Positions 27,905 to 37,272 of a stretch of 64,000 bases of DNA are shown piece after piece (the stretch's first letter is position 1; each line of letters opens with the position of its first letter). The notes beneath the pieces are model-generated. The model was not told the DNA's origin. It did no database searches and saw only the letters and a program-made list of their open reading frames with translations. Source of the stretch: Pseudomonadota bacterium (GTDB taxonomy: Bacteria > Pseudomonadota > Alphaproteobacteria > Rhodobacterales > Rhodobacteraceae); the NCBI GenBank assembly GCA_020161615.1, contig JAIUPD010000004.1:1-64000 (forward strand). Direction: 5' to 3'. A program made the position numbers and the translations under genes.

Positions 27905-28795
27905 CTACGCGCGCCGCCGTCCCAGCAGCCGCCCGTCGATCACCACCAGACCTGCCCCGATCAGCACCATCCCCGCCACATGCCGCGCCAGCAGCGCCTC
28001 GCCCAGAAAGGCGATGCCCAGCGCGATGGCGCTGACCGGAACCAGGAAGGTGACCAGGAACGCATTTACCGCCCCGGCGCTGGCGATCAGGCCGAAATAG
28101 AGCCCATAGGCGAAGGAGGTGGACAGCACCGCCAGCCCGGCCAACGCCGCGACCACGCCCCAGCCGGGGAAGGGCAGGGTCCAGGGCGCCTCGGTCAGCG
28201 CGGCGAGCGGCGCAATGATCGCCGTCGCCCACAAGAGCTGGCCCAGGGCCAGCGACAGGGGCGGCAGCCCATACCGGCGGAAGCGGCGGGCCCAGACCCC
28301 GGCCAGCGCATAGCTCAGCGCGGCGCCCAGGCAGGCGAGCTGCGCCCAGATGGTCCCGGCGCCGCCCATCAGCCCGCCCCCCATCATCACCGCCACGCCC
28401 AGGAACCCCGCCACCACGCCCAGCGCCTTGCGGGGCGACAGCCGCTCGTCCCGCGTCGCCAGATGCGCCACGACCACGCCCCAGAGCGGCGTCGTCGCGT
28501 TCAGGATCGAGGCTAGGCCCGAACTGATCTGCCCCTGCGCCAGCACGTAAAGGGTGAACGGCACCGCGTTGTTCAGAAGCCCCATCACCCCCAGCCCGGC
28601 CCAGAGCCGCCAGCCTTTGGGATAGGGTTGCCCCATCAGGGGCAGCGCCACCGCCAGCACCAGCGCCGCCAGCCCGACCCGGGCCAGAACGATGGTGAAG
28701 GGCGGCAGCATCGGCACCGCGACGCCGACGAAAAAGAACGATCCGCCCCAGAGGACGGACAACAGGATCAGGCGCAGCCAATCGGCCCCGGACAT
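27905..28795 (-). CDS. DMT-superfamily (EamA) transporter
   Basis: A 296-residue protein with ten hydrophobic segments arranged as two EamA repeats. SVLWGGSFFFVGVAVPMLPP is the typical start of the first repeat and FAYGLYFGLIASAGAVNA marks the second. It probably exports amino acids or other metabolites across the inner membrane. The substrate cannot be read from the sequence. It is a single gene with converging neighbours. Confidence 0.88.
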   Translation of the reverse strand: MSGADWLRLILLSVLWGGSFFFVGVAVPMLPPFTIVLARVGLAALVLAVALPLMGQPYPKGWRLWAGLGVMGLLNNAVPFTLYVLAQGQISSGLASILNATTPLWGVVVAHLATRDERLSPRKALGVVAGFLGVAVMMGGGLMGGAGTIWAQLACLGAALSYALAGVWARRFRRYGLPPLSLALGQLLWATAIIAPLAALTEAPWTLPFPGWGVVAALAGLAVLSTSFAYGLYFGLIASAGAVNAFLVTFLVPVSAIALGIAFLGEALLARHVAGMVLIGAGLVVIDGRLLGRRRA

Positions 28796-28872
28796 CGGAT
28801 TTCCTTTCCCTCGTCACGGGGTCCTTGTGCCGGACCCGGGCCGCTGGGGGCGACCCGGAACCTGCGGATTGC

Positions 28873-29265
28873 TCAGTTGTCGCGGGTCCAGACCTGGTCG
28901 CGGCAGATGAACAGCACGCAGCCCGCCACGGTCAGCTGGTCGCCGGCCAGATCCATGCGCGAGCGATAGGTCTGGTCGCGGTCGGGGGCATAGATCTGCC
29001 CGTCGCGGTACTGGCCGTTGCCCCGCGGCTCCATGTCCCAGACGATCTGGCGCCCGTTGTTGGCCGACTGGATCGCCGCGCCCGCGCCGTTGTAGCTTTC
29101 CACCAGCGTGCCGCAGAGCGTGTTGCCGCACATGGTCATGGCGATGACGCCGTAATTGCCATTGTCGTCGGGCTGGGTGCGCCAGCGACCCTCGGCCGGG
29201 TCGGCGGCGGCGGCGGTCGCGGCAAGCGACAGCGCGGCGGTCAGGCTCAGAATCAGGGTTTTCAT
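28873..29265 (-). CDS. Exported DUF2147 protein
   Basis: A 130-residue protein with a clear signal peptide (residues 1-20). The mature part begins DPAEGRWRTQPDDNGNYGVI, and has the DUF2147 pattern ending in LTVAGCVLFICRDQVWTR. Four cysteines (MCGNTLCG and AGCVLFIC) could pair in the periplasm. Proteins of this family are small beta-barrel-like periplasmic proteins of unknown function. A good GGAGG ribosome site precedes the ATG. Confidence 0.8.
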   Translation of the reverse strand: MKTLILSLTAALSLAATAAAADPAEGRWRTQPDDNGNYGVIAMTMCGNTLCGTLVESYNGAGAAIQSANNGRQIVWDMEPRGNGQYRDGQIYAPDRDQTYRSRMDLAGDQLTVAGCVLFICRDQVWTRDN

Positions 29266-29351
29266 GGTGGGTCCTCCCGTTTTCCGCCAGCATCCGGATT
29301 AGCCCCCCTGGTGGCAAGGGGGTCGTTAGGGCGCAGCCCCCTCTCGTGGCG

Positions 29352-29762
29352 TCAGTCCGCCATCGCCGCCGCGATCAGGTCCATATCGGCCGTGCTGACC
29401 TCGAAGAGCCCGTAGCGAAAGCGCGCGCCCCAGCCCGGCCCGCCGAAGGACAGATGCTCCAGCAGCGGCCGGATCGGCGCGTCCTGCGCAGGCAGCCAGC
29501 GGACATCGCGGCGGAAGGGCTGGAAGCCCGCGCTCATGAATCCCTGATAGACCGGCCCTTCGGCCACGATCCCCAGCGCGGTGAAGGCCTGCACCGGGGC
29601 GCCGTCGCGGTTGCGCTCCTGCGGCGAATAATACGCCACGCGGTCCCCGGGCCGGAGGCGCCTGAGCGGCGCCTCCTTGCCGTGGTTCACCTGCATGAAC
29701 CCGCCCGCCCGCCCGATCCGTACGTGGTCGGCCGAGGCGACGGCGATCCAGGCACGGGTCAC
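29352..29762 (-). CDS. EVE-domain (PUA-like) protein
   Basis: A 136-residue protein with an EVE-type PUA fold: [37 protein letters not shown] at the start (only parts quoted) and AYYSPQ, then [14 protein letters not shown] domains bind modified bases in nucleic acids. It begins with GTG overlapping the preceding VOC gene stop (GTGA), so both are translated from one message. The binding target is unknown. Confidence 0.8.
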   Translation of the reverse strand: MTRAWIAVASADHVRIGRAGGFMQVNHGKEAPLRRLRPGDRVAYYSPQERNRDGAPVQAFTALGIVAEGPVYQGFMSAGFQPFRRDVRWLPAQDAPIRPLLEHLSFGGPGWGARFRYGLFEVSTADMDLIAAAMAD

Positions 29763-30130
29763 GGCGTCGCCGGGACATAGAGGCGCAGGCGGTGGCCGTC
29801 CGGGTCCACCACGGTGACCGCCTGACCGAAGCCCAGCGTGGTCAGCGGTTGCAGGATCGTCACCCCCTGGGCCGCCAGCCGGTCCTCGGCCGCCGCCAGC
29901 GCCTCGGTATCGGCCAGCGCCACGTCCAGCTCCGCCCCACCCGGGGCGAAACCGGCGCGGGGCTGGACATCCTCGGTCCGCCACAGGCCCAGCCGGGCGC
30001 CCTGACCCAGCGGCAGCATGGCGAAATCGGCGGCCTCATAAAGGACCGGCGCACCCAGCACATCGGCATAGAAGCGGGCGCTGGCGGCCGGGTCGGTGAC
30101 ATAGAAAATGAACATCGGGGTCGCTTGCAT
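29759..30130 (-). CDS. VOC-family protein
   Basis: A 123-residue glyoxalase/dioxygenase-fold protein: [20 protein letters not shown] opens it and [17 protein letters not shown] closes it. The start at 30130 is chosen because AAGGAG lies five bases upstream; the frame extends to 30166 with no site. It sits between a WYL regulator gene (46 bp upstream) and an EVE gene that overlaps it. The substrate is unknown. Confidence 0.8.
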   Translation of the reverse strand: MQATPMFIFYVTDPAASARFYADVLGAPVLYEAADFAMLPLGQGARLGLWRTEDVQPRAGFAPGGAELDVALADTEALAAAEDRLAAQGVTILQPLTTLGFGQAVTVVDPDGHRLRLYVPATP

Positions 30131-30175
30131 GATACTCTCCTTGGTTGCGAGGCCCCTCTCTCGCATCCCGGAGTG

Positions 30176-30877
30176 TCAGCGTCTGTCAGCAGCCTTCCGC
30201 GCCCGGTCCGCCTCCCACCATTCCCTCAGCAGCACCGTCCGGCGGCGGGGAAAGCGCGCCTCCAGCACCCGGCATTCGGCGATCCGGTCCTCGCGGAAAT
30301 TGCGAAACCCCTGCCTGAGTTCGCACCAGCCGACCAGTGTCTGCACCGATTCGAAAAAACCCATGGCCAGCGGCCAGACCACCCGGCGCGTCTCCTCGCC
30401 CCCGAGGCTGCGGTAGAGGATCTCGGCCTTGTGCTCGGTCCGCATCGCCTCGCGCAGGTCGGTCATCACGCTCGATCCGGCGCCGGGCAGGCGGCCGGGG
30501 ACCAGCAGGGGCGAGGTGTCGACAAAGACCCGCAACTCCTCGGGCAGCACGCCGCCGATGCGGCCCAGCGCCTTTCCGGCCGCCTCGGCCAGCGCCGGAT
30601 CGGCGCGGGCGGCGACCAGACGGGTGCCCAGAACCAGCGCCTCCAGCTCCTCGCGGCTGAACATCAGGGGCGGCAGCAGGAAGCCCGGGCGCAGGATATA
30701 GCCCACGCCCGCCTCGCCCTCGATCACCGCGCCCTGCGCCCGCAAGGCCTCGATATCGCGGTAAACAGTGCGCAGGGACGTCCCCGTCTCCTCGGCCAGC
30801 TTCGCGGCGGCAAGGGGGCGGCGGTGACGCCGCAGGATCTCCAGCACCTGCAAAAGGCGTTCGGCGCGATTGGTCAT
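30176..30877 (-). CDS. YafY-type HTH regulator with WYL domain
   Basis: A 233-residue transcription factor. The DeoR-like N-terminal HTH is AKLAEETGTSLRTVYRDIEAL and is followed by the YafY middle region GVGYILRPGFLLPPLMFSREE and a WYL-domain C-terminus (AEILYRSLGGEETRRVVWPL). WYL domains sense ligands, sometimes nucleic acid. It is probably the regulator of the following VOC-EVE genes; no operator was identified. Confidence 0.85.
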   Translation of the reverse strand: MTNRAERLLQVLEILRRHRRPLAAAKLAEETGTSLRTVYRDIEALRAQGAVIEGEAGVGYILRPGFLLPPLMFSREELEALVLGTRLVAARADPALAEAAGKALGRIGGVLPEELRVFVDTSPLLVPGRLPGAGSSVMTDLREAMRTEHKAEILYRSLGGEETRRVVWPLAMGFFESVQTLVGWCELRQGFRNFREDRIAECRVLEARFPRRRTVLLREWWEADRARKAADRR

Positions 30878-30961
30878 CGCTCTGGTGTCGCGCAGCGCTG
30901 GCGGCGGGGCAAGGGGCGGAAGGGCTGGACGGCGGGCGGGCTGCTGCCTAGTGTCGCGCGC

Positions 30962-32683
30962 ATGAGTGAGACCTATCAGGTTCTGGCCCGCAAATACCGT
31001 CCCGAGACCTTCGCCGATCTGATCGGGCAGGAGGCGATGGTGCGCACGCTGAAGAACGCCTTCGCCGCCGACCGCATCCACCATGCCTTCGTCATGACCG
31101 GCATCCGGGGGACGGGCAAGACCACCACCGCGCGGATCATCGCCAAGGGGCTGAATTGCATCGGCCCGGACGGCACGGGCGGCCCCACGACGGAACCCTG
31201 CGGCGTGTGCGAGCCCTGCCGGGCCATCGCCGAGGGGCGCCATGTCGACGTGCTGGAGATGGACGCGGCCAGCCGGACGGGCGTCAACGACATCCGCGAG
31301 ATCATCGATTCGGTGGCCTATCGCGCGGCCAGCGCCCGCTACAAGATCTATATCATCGACGAGGTGCACATGCTCTCGAACAGCGCCTTCAACGCGCTGC
31401 TCAAGACACTGGAAGAACCCCCGCCGCATGTGAAATTCATCTTCGCCACCACGGAAATCCGCAAGGTGCCGGTGACGGTGCTGTCGCGCTGCCAGCGCTT
31501 CGATTTGCGCCGGATCGAGCCCGAGGTGATGATCGCCCATCTGTCCAAGGTGGCGGGTAAGGAAAACGCCCAGGTGGCCGAGGACGCGCTGGCACTGATC
31601 GCGCGGGCGGCCGAAGGGTCCGTGCGCGATGCCATGTCGCTACTGGATCAGGCGATTTCCCACGGCGCGGGCGAGACGACGGCCGATCAGGTCCGCGCCA
31701 TGCTGGGGCTGGCGGATCGCGGCCGGGTCATGGACCTGTTCGAGGCGATCCTCAGGGGCGACGCGGCCGGTGCGCTGGAGGAACTGGCGGCGCAATATGC
31801 GGACGGGGCCGACCCCGTGGCGGTGCTGCGCGATCTGGCCGAGATCACCCATTGGGTCAGCGTCATCAAGGTCACGCCCGCCGCGGCCGAGGATCCGACC
31901 GTCAGCCCCGACGAGCGCCAGCGCGGCAGCGATCTGGCGGGGCGGCTGGACCTGAGGATCCTGGCCCGTATGTGGCAGATGCTGCTGAAGGCGCTGGAAG
32001 AAGTGGCGCAGGCGCCGAACGCGATGATGGCGGCAGAGATGGCGGTCATCCGCATGACCCATGTCGCCGACCTGCCGACCCCGGACGAGCTGATCCGCCG
32101 GCTGCAGGACAACCCGCCCCCGCCCGGCCCCTCGGGCGGCGGTGGCGGTGGCGGCGTGCCGATTGGCGGCGGGACCGTGGCGATGGGCCGGGGGGCCGTG
32201 TCTTCAGCCGGTGGCGGTGCGCAGGCGGCGCTGGCCGGGGCACCGCAGGCGCTGGCGCAATTCGCCACCTTCGAGCGGGTCATGGAACTGATCGCCGAAC
32301 GCCGCGACATCATCCTGCAGACCGAGGTGAAGCGCTGCCTGCGCCTCGTGCGCTATTCCCCGGGCCGGATCGAGTTCGAACCGACGCCCGACGCGGCGCC
32401 CGATCTGGCGGCGCGGCTGGCCGGGCGGCTCCAGCACTGGACCGGCACCCGCTGGGCGGTTTCCATCGCCCAGGGCGGCGGCCCGACCATCGCCGAGCAG
32501 GAGGCCGCGGCCAAGGCCGAACGCGACGCGCAGGCATTGGCCGATCCGCTGGTCAAGGCGATCTTCGAGGCTTTCCCCGGCGCGAAGTTTCACGACTTCC
32601 GCCCCCCGGTCGAGACCGCGCAGGAAGTGGCGGAATCGGCCTTGGCCGAGGTCGAGGACGAATGGGATCCGTTCGAGGATTGA
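30962..32683 (+). CDS. dnaX: DNA polymerase III gamma/tau subunit
   Basis: A 573-residue AAA clamp-loader subunit. Walker A is GIRGTGKTT (47-55); zinc ligands are Cys66, Cys80, Cys83 and Cys86; the DEVHMLS segment is Walker B. A Gly-rich linker lies near residues 390-410, followed by a tau-type C-terminal domain that contacts the polymerase. No A-rich slippery heptamer of the E. coli type was seen, so a frameshifted gamma product is not predicted. It begins the dnaX-ybaB-recR run. The open frame extends far upstream but the protein clearly starts MSETYQVLARKYRP. Confidence 0.95.
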   Translation: MSETYQVLARKYRPETFADLIGQEAMVRTLKNAFAADRIHHAFVMTGIRGTGKTTTARIIAKGLNCIGPDGTGGPTTEPCGVCEPCRAIAEGRHVDVLEMDAASRTGVNDIREIIDSVAYRAASARYKIYIIDEVHMLSNSAFNALLKTLEEPPPHVKFIFATTEIRKVPVTVLSRCQRFDLRRIEPEVMIAHLSKVAGKENAQVAEDALALIARAAEGSVRDAMSLLDQAISHGAGETTADQVRAMLGLADRGRVMDLFEAILRGDAAGALEELAAQYADGADPVAVLRDLAEITHWVSVIKVTPAAAEDPTVSPDERQRGSDLAGRLDLRILARMWQMLLKALEEVAQAPNAMMAAEMAVIRMTHVADLPTPDELIRRLQDNPPPPGPSGGGGGGGVPIGGGTVAMGRGAVSSAGGGAQAALAGAPQALAQFATFERVMELIAERRDIILQTEVKRCLRLVRYSPGRIEFEPTPDAAPDLAARLAGRLQHWTGTRWAVSIAQGGGPTIAEQEAAAKAERDAQALADPLVKAIFEAFPGAKFHDFRPPVETAQEVAESALAEVEDEWDPFED

Positions 32684-32777
32684 GCCGGGCCTGACGGGCG
32701 CGCTGCCTTGCGGCACTGTCCCTCAGTCCCTACATTCGGAACAAGCGAAGAACACGCGAACAGCACGGAGCGGATGC

Positions 32778-33134
32778 ATGCTGAAGGGTTTGGGGGGCCT
32801 CGGGGGCCTCGGCGACATGGGCAAGATGATGAAGGCCGCGCAGGAGATGCAGGACAAGATGACGGCCCTGCAGGCGAAGCTGGAGGATCTGGTTGTCGAG
32901 GGCGAATCGGGCGCCGGTCTGGTCAAGGCCACGGCCAACGCCAAGGGTGTGCTGAAGGGCCTCAGCATCGACCCCTCGATCTTTTCGGCCGAGGACAAGG
33001 AAGTGGTCGAGGATCTGATCCTCGCCGCCATCAAGGACGTGCAGTCCCGCGCCGCCGAACGGACCAAATACGAGATGGGCAACCTGGCCGAATCGATGGG
33101 TCTGCCGCGCGACATGAACCTGCCGGGGATGTGA
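32778..33134 (+). CDS. ybaB: YbaB/EbfC nucleoid-associated protein
   Basis: A 118-residue protein with a Gly-Leu-rich start, the helix [14 protein letters not shown], and the conserved region [22 protein letters not shown]. YbaB dimers bind DNA with a tweezer shape. It lies between dnaX and recR as in most bacteria, and its stop is one base before the TTG start of recR. Confidence 0.93.
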   Translation: MLKGLGGLGGLGDMGKMMKAAQEMQDKMTALQAKLEDLVVEGESGAGLVKATANAKGVLKGLSIDPSIFSAEDKEVVEDLILAAIKDVQSRAAERTKYEMGNLAESMGLPRDMNLPGM

Positions 33135-33135
33135 C

Positions 33136-33735
33136 TTGGCCCGCGCGCCGGGCGAGATCGAGGCCCTGATCGCGCTGATGGCGCGGCTGCCCGGCCTTGG
33201 CCCGCGCAGCGCGCGCCGGGCGGTGCTTCATCTGCTGAAGAAACGCACGCTGGTCATGGAGCCGCTTGCACAGGCGATGGCGCGGGTGGCGGAAACCGCG
33301 CGCGACTGCAAGGTCTGCGGCAATATCTCGGACGACGACCTCTGCCCGATCTGCGCCGATCCCGCGCGCGGCAAAGGGGTGATCTGCGTGGTCGAGGATG
33401 TCTCGGACCTCTGGGCGCTGGAACGCGCGGGCGGGTTCGGTGGGCGCTATCATGTCCTTGGCGGCACACTCAGCGCGCTCGATTCCGTGGGGCCCGAGGC
33501 CCTGCGCATCCCGGACCTGGTGGACCGCATCGCCGGGGAACGCGTGACCGAGGTGATCCTGGCGCTGAACGCGACGGTCGAAGGCCAGACGACCGCCCAT
33601 TACATCGCCGAGGCCCTGGCGCCTTCGGGCGTCGCCGTCAGCACACTGGGGCGCGGCGTGCCGATGGGCGGGGAACTCGATTATCTGGACGACGGTACGA
33701 TTGCCGCCGCGCTGGCGGCCCGGCGGCAGATCTAG
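33136..33735 (+). CDS. recR: Recombination protein RecR
   Basis: A 199-residue protein of the RecFOR pathway. It has an N-terminal helix-hairpin-helix ([17 protein letters not shown]), a zinc finger with four cysteines (CKVCGN and CPICADP), a Toprim domain ([15 protein letters not shown]) and a C-terminal Walker-like segment. It is predicted to begin with TTG one base after the ybaB stop, since no in-frame ATG exists before the HhH. Confidence 0.93.
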   Translation: MARAPGEIEALIALMARLPGLGPRSARRAVLHLLKKRTLVMEPLAQAMARVAETARDCKVCGNISDDDLCPICADPARGKGVICVVEDVSDLWALERAGGFGGRYHVLGGTLSALDSVGPEALRIPDLVDRIAGERVTEVILALNATVEGQTTAHYIAEALAPSGVAVSTLGRGVPMGGELDYLDDGTIAAALAARRQI

Positions 33736-33817
33736 CACTTCGGCGGCGGGAGGCTCTCTCCCGCCCGCCCACCCCGTTCGCCTCCCGCCGCAGAGGGGGC
33801 GGTGCTTGGGGCGGGCC

Positions 33818-33869
33818 CCGGGGGTTTCACACCCCCGGACCGCCCTGGGATATTTCCGGAACGAAGATG
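33818..33869 (+). repeat. Composite intergenic stem-loop element, copy A
   Basis: CCGGGGGT (33818-33825) and ACCCCCGG (33831-33838) form an 8-bp stem with a 5-base loop, followed by GGGATATTTCCGGAACGAAGATG (33847-33869). The same order, GC stem-loop then G-A/G-GATATTT...AAGATG, is seen in copies B and C. It lies between the convergent recR and the 50-residue protein gene. A terminator role for both is possible. Confidence 0.65.
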
Positions 33870-33879
33870 AGGCGCGGCC

Positions 33880-34032
33880 TCAGGCCGGCTCTTGCTGCGC
33901 CTGCTCGGCGCGGTCCTGCGCACTCTTGCCCTGCGCGGCCTTGCGCTGTCGCAGCAGGGTCCAGGGCAGCGGGATCTGCCGTTCGGCGCTGGCTTCAAGG
34001 ATCCAGGTCAACCAGCGGGACGATTGGGCCAT
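33880..34032 (-). CDS. 50-residue hypothetical protein downstream of pgeF
   Basis: A short gene starting with MAQSSRWLTWILEASAERQ and ending in a basic/Gln-rich helix. GGAG lies about 8 bases upstream of the ATG at 34032, whereas a longer frame to 34104 has none. The Trp-containing amphipathic N-terminal helix and charged tail look like a genuine small protein. It is the last gene of the lgt-midA-pgeF operon, 101 bp after pgeF. Function unknown; the family name was not recognised. Confidence 0.55.
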   Translation of the reverse strand: MAQSSRWLTWILEASAERQIPLPWTLLRQRKAAQGKSAQDRAEQAQQEPA

Positions 34033-34133
34033 GTCGCGATACTCCGTGCCTTGGGGCCCTCGGGGGGCGCTGTTCGGGGAGTATTGATCCTGAAATGGGG
34101 CCAAATCGGGGCGGAGCCGGGATTTGTTTCGGA

Positions 34134-34886
34134 TCAGAGGCGAATGGCCGAGATGAGGCGGCCGTAATCGGCCTCGCCCGCGTGAACAGAACGGCGGTAG
34201 GAATAGAAAAGCTCAGGCTGCGAATAGGTGCAGTGCCGGGTCCATTCCGCCTGACCGATCCCCGCCGCGCGCAGCCGGTCGAGCCCGAAGCCGGGCAGGT
34301 CGAACAGATAGCGGTCGCCGTTTCCATTGGCGAAGAAGCGGGCGAAATCGGGATCCTCGGCCTCGAAAGCGTCCAGGAATTCCGGCCCGACCTCATAGGC
34401 GCGCTGGCTGATGCAGGGGCCGATCACCGCGCTGGTCTCGGCCCGGTCGCCGCCCAGCGCCTCCATCGCGTCGAGCGTGGCCTCCAGCACGCCCGCCAGG
34501 GCGCCCTTCCAGCCCGCGTGGACGGCCCCGATCACCCCGGCCTCGGGGTCATGCAGCAGGACCGGCATGCAATCGGCGGTCAGGATCGACAGCGCCAGAC
34601 CCGGCACGCAGGTGACCAGCGCATCGGCCTTGCCTTGCGGGCCGGCGGCGGTGACGGTCACCACCGCGGGCGAATGGATCTGGTGGACGCCGACCAGCGC
34701 CTCGGGCGCGACCTGCATCGCGCTGGCCACGCGGGCGCGGTTGATCGCCACCACATCGCTTTGATCCGAGGACCCGGCGCCGCAGTTCAGCCCCTGGAAG
34801 ATGCCCGACGAGGCCCCGCCGCGACGGGTGAAGAACCCGTGGCGGGCGGGCGCCAGCAGGTCAGAGGTCAGGATTTCCATCGTCAT
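34134..34886 (-). CDS. pgeF: Laccase-domain purine nucleoside phosphorylase-like protein (YfiH family)
   Basis: A 250-residue YfiH/LACC1-family protein. It has HGFFTRRGGAS near the N-terminus, HQIHS, TADCMPVLL and HAGWKG with the zinc-binding His and Cys residues, and GPCISQRAYEVG. The family cleaves nucleosides and, in E. coli, corrects mis-incorporated L-Ser in peptidoglycan precursors. The start overlaps the midA stop (ATGA). Its place after lgt and midA is typical for alphaproteobacteria. Confidence 0.88.
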   Translation of the reverse strand: MTMEILTSDLLAPARHGFFTRRGGASSGIFQGLNCGAGSSDQSDVVAINRARVASAMQVAPEALVGVHQIHSPAVVTVTAAGPQGKADALVTCVPGLALSILTADCMPVLLHDPEAGVIGAVHAGWKGALAGVLEATLDAMEALGGDRAETSAVIGPCISQRAYEVGPEFLDAFEAEDPDFARFFANGNGDRYLFDLPGFGLDRLRAAGIGQAEWTRHCTYSQPELFYSYRRSVHAGEADYGRLISAIRL

Positions 34887-35971
34887 CGCGCGGCCTCGAC
34901 CAGGGCAGGGGCGGGGGTGAACCCGGGCGGCATCGGCGCACCGGACGGAACCAGCGCAAGGGCCTTGAACAACGTTCCCATTTCATCGCCATCGGTCAAG
35001 CGCCGAAGCGCGGCCAAATGGCGCTGGCGGGCCTCGGGGCTCATTCCCTGCGCCAGACGGGCGGCGCGCGCCTCGATTCCCAGCGCCTGCAACAGCGCCC
35101 CCTGCGGGGTCAGGCGGCTGGCGGCGAGGGGATGCGCCGCCCGGGCCAGCGCCTCGAAATCGACATGGGCGGTAAGGTCGGCCAGGCCGGGCCGGGCGAA
35201 GGGATCGGCGAAGGCGTGGTTTTCCAGCGCCTGGAACGTGTCGCCCCGCGACCGCCAGTCGCCGTAATCGACGATCACCGCCGCCCCGCCGCGGGCGGCG
35301 ATGCGCCGGCAGACGGCCCCGACGGCGGGTTTCGCGGCCGGGCAGATCTCGACCACATCGCCGTCTTTCGTATCGGCCAGCCGATCCGCCAGTTCGGCCA
35401 GCGGCGCGGGCGGGGTCAGGCCGGGCGTCAGGCGCGTGCCGTCCAGCCCCACCACGACCTCGCGCCAGCCGTTGCCCGCGCGCTGGAACTGGCGGATCGG
35501 CAGCGCGTCGAAGAATTCGTTGGCCACGAACCACAAGGGCGCCTCGGGCAGCGCCTCGAGGCTGTCGAGCCATTGGACCGGCGCCCCGGCCAGCCGCGCC
35601 GCCTGTGCCTGCCGCAGCACCGGCGAGGCCTCGATCAGCCGGATCTCGACCCGCTCGTGAAAGCCGGGAACGCCCTTGGTCGCGCGCCAGATATCGGCCA
35701 TCAGCGTGCCGCGTCCCGGCCCGGCCTCGGCCAGCACGGCGCGCGGGGCGCCCTGATCCAGCCAGCTTTGCGCCAGGCACAGGCCGATCAGCTCGCCGAA
35801 CATCTGGCTGATCTCGGGTGCGGTGGTGAAATCGCCCGCCGCCCCCAAAGGGTCGCGCGTGGCGTAATAGCCGTGCTGCGGGTTCAGCAGGCATTCGGCC
35901 ATGTACTCGGCCAGCGTGATCGGCCCCGTTGCGGCGATCCGGCGCGCGAGGAGGTCGGCCAGCGGCGTCAT
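34883..35971 (-). CDS. MidA/NDUFAF7-family SAM-dependent methyltransferase
   Basis: A 362-residue methyltransferase. EYMAECLLNPQHGYYATRDPLG is the family N-terminus (quoted in part: LNPQHGYYATRDPLG), EAGPGRGTLMADI is the SAM-binding loop and NEFFDALP a family signature. The mitochondrial member NDUFAF7 dimethylates an Arg of a complex I subunit, so a similar role in NDH-1 assembly is possible. It overlaps lgt upstream and pgeF downstream by four bases each. Confidence 0.88.
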   Translation of the reverse strand: MTPLADLLARRIAATGPITLAEYMAECLLNPQHGYYATRDPLGAAGDFTTAPEISQMFGELIGLCLAQSWLDQGAPRAVLAEAGPGRGTLMADIWRATKGVPGFHERVEIRLIEASPVLRQAQAARLAGAPVQWLDSLEALPEAPLWFVANEFFDALPIRQFQRAGNGWREVVVGLDGTRLTPGLTPPAPLAELADRLADTKDGDVVEICPAAKPAVGAVCRRIAARGGAAVIVDYGDWRSRGDTFQALENHAFADPFARPGLADLTAHVDFEALARAAHPLAASRLTPQGALLQALGIEARAARLAQGMSPEARQRHLAALRRLTDGDEMGTLFKALALVPSGAPMPPGFTPAPALVEAAR

Positions 35972-36852
35972 GCCCGCCGCCTCGCCCACAGGATCAGGGC
36001 CAGGCCGATGGCGACCATCGGCAGGCTCAGCGTCTGGCCCATGGTCAGGCCGAAATCGCCCAGCCGGATGACATAGCCCGCCGGATCCTCGGCCAGGAAC
36101 TGATCGTCCGGCATGCGCCAGAACTCGACCAGGATGCGCGACAGACCATAGATCGCGAGGAACACGCCGGTCACCAGCCAGGGCCGTTTCAGCGCGCCGA
36201 AGCGGGTGACGATCAGCCACATCACCAGACCCAGCAGCAGCCCTTCCAGCCCGGCCTCGTACAATTGAGTCGGATGGCGGGCGCAGATCACCAGCCAGTC
36301 GGGCGGGCAGACGCCGCCGGTGCCCGGGAAGATCACCCCCCAGGGCAGGGTGGTCGGATGGCCCCACAGCTCGGCATTGATGAAGTTCGAGATCCGGCCC
36401 AGTCCCAGCCCGACCGGGATCACCATGGCCATGGAATCGCCGATGGCCGAGGGCGGAATGCCGTGACGGCGGGCAAAGAGGAACCCGGCCAACGTGGCGC
36501 CCGCAAGCCCGCCGTGGAAGGACATTCCGCCCTCCCAGACCTGCAGGATCTGCGCGGGATGGCTCAGGTAATATGCCGGCTGATAGAACAGCACGAAGCC
36601 CAGCCGCCCGCCCAGAATCACGCCCAGGATGATCCAGGTCAGCAGCGATTCGACCTGCGCGGGCTGCATGGGCGCCCGGTCGTTCGGCCAGAGGGCCGGG
36701 CGGCGCATCGCCGCCACGATCAGCCGCCAGCCGATCAGGAAGCCTGCGATATAGGCCAGCGCGTACCAGCGCAGCGAGAATTGAAAGCTCCCCAGGTCCA
36801 GCGTGAAGATCTCGGGATGCAGGAAGGCCGGAAATTCGATGACGAAGGGCAT
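35968..36852 (-). CDS. lgt: Prolipoprotein diacylglyceryl transferase
   Basis: A 294-residue polytopic membrane enzyme that adds diacylglycerol to the lipobox Cys of prolipoproteins. It has the HGG motif (GGMSFHGGLAG) and the Lgt signature GRISNFINAELWG, seven or so membrane spans, and a polar C-terminal end. The start at 36852 matches the family N-terminus; the frame continues to 36933 without support. The window encodes several likely lipoprotein substrates, including the TadD-like proteins. Confidence 0.94.
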   Translation of the reverse strand: MPFVIEFPAFLHPEIFTLDLGSFQFSLRWYALAYIAGFLIGWRLIVAAMRRPALWPNDRAPMQPAQVESLLTWIILGVILGGRLGFVLFYQPAYYLSHPAQILQVWEGGMSFHGGLAGATLAGFLFARRHGIPPSAIGDSMAMVIPVGLGLGRISNFINAELWGHPTTLPWGVIFPGTGGVCPPDWLVICARHPTQLYEAGLEGLLLGLVMWLIVTRFGALKRPWLVTGVFLAIYGLSRILVEFWRMPDDQFLAEDPAGYVIRLGDFGLTMGQTLSLPMVAIGLALILWARRRA

Positions 36853-36963
36853 GATTTCTCGCGCTGGTTTCCCTTGGGTTTCCCGTGGCGGCCGGGGGAT
36901 GTCAACCTTGCGCGGCGGGGTCGCCGGGGCCATATAGAGGCCAAGTCAGCAAAGGAGCGCAGC

Positions 36964-37212
36964 ATGCAGCCCGGCAACAAGATCTTCGACGATCTGTCGA
37001 AACTGATGACCAACGCCATGGGCGTGGCGCAGGGCGCCCGCGCCGAGGCCGAGACGGCGATGAAAAGCATTATGGATCGCTGGTTTGCCGACCGCGATTT
37101 CGTCTCGCGCGAGGAATTCGATGCGGTCCGCGCCATGGCCCAGAAGGCCCGCGAGGAGAACGAGGCGCTGAAAGCCCGGATCGAGGCGCTGGAAGCCAAG
37201 ACCAACCTCTGA
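36964..37212 (+). CDS. BMFP/YqiC-type accessory protein
   Basis: An 82-residue protein that starts MQPGNKIFDDLSKLMTNAMG, followed by a small amphipathic segment and a C-terminal coiled coil (EEFDAVRAMAQKAREENEAL). This is the BMFP domain, found in membrane fusogenic proteins and in UbiK/YqiC, an accessory factor of aerobic ubiquinone synthesis. A strong AAAGGAG site precedes it. It is divergent from lgt with a 111-bp gap. Confidence 0.8.
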   Translation: MQPGNKIFDDLSKLMTNAMGVAQGARAEAETAMKSIMDRWFADRDFVSREEFDAVRAMAQKAREENEALKARIEALEAKTNL

Positions 37213-37272
37213 GCCCGCTTCACAGCTTTGTCATGTGGGCCTAACCTGCCGCCCAGAACCGGGGAGGCGGGA

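Noticed and set aside
29792-30961. Plus-strand extension upstream of dnaX
   Set aside because: This is antisense to the VOC and WYL genes; DnaX starts clearly at MSETYQVLARKYRP.
30962-32683. Programmed frameshift in dnaX
   Set aside because: No A-rich slippery heptamer was seen and the frame is open to a normal tau-type end.
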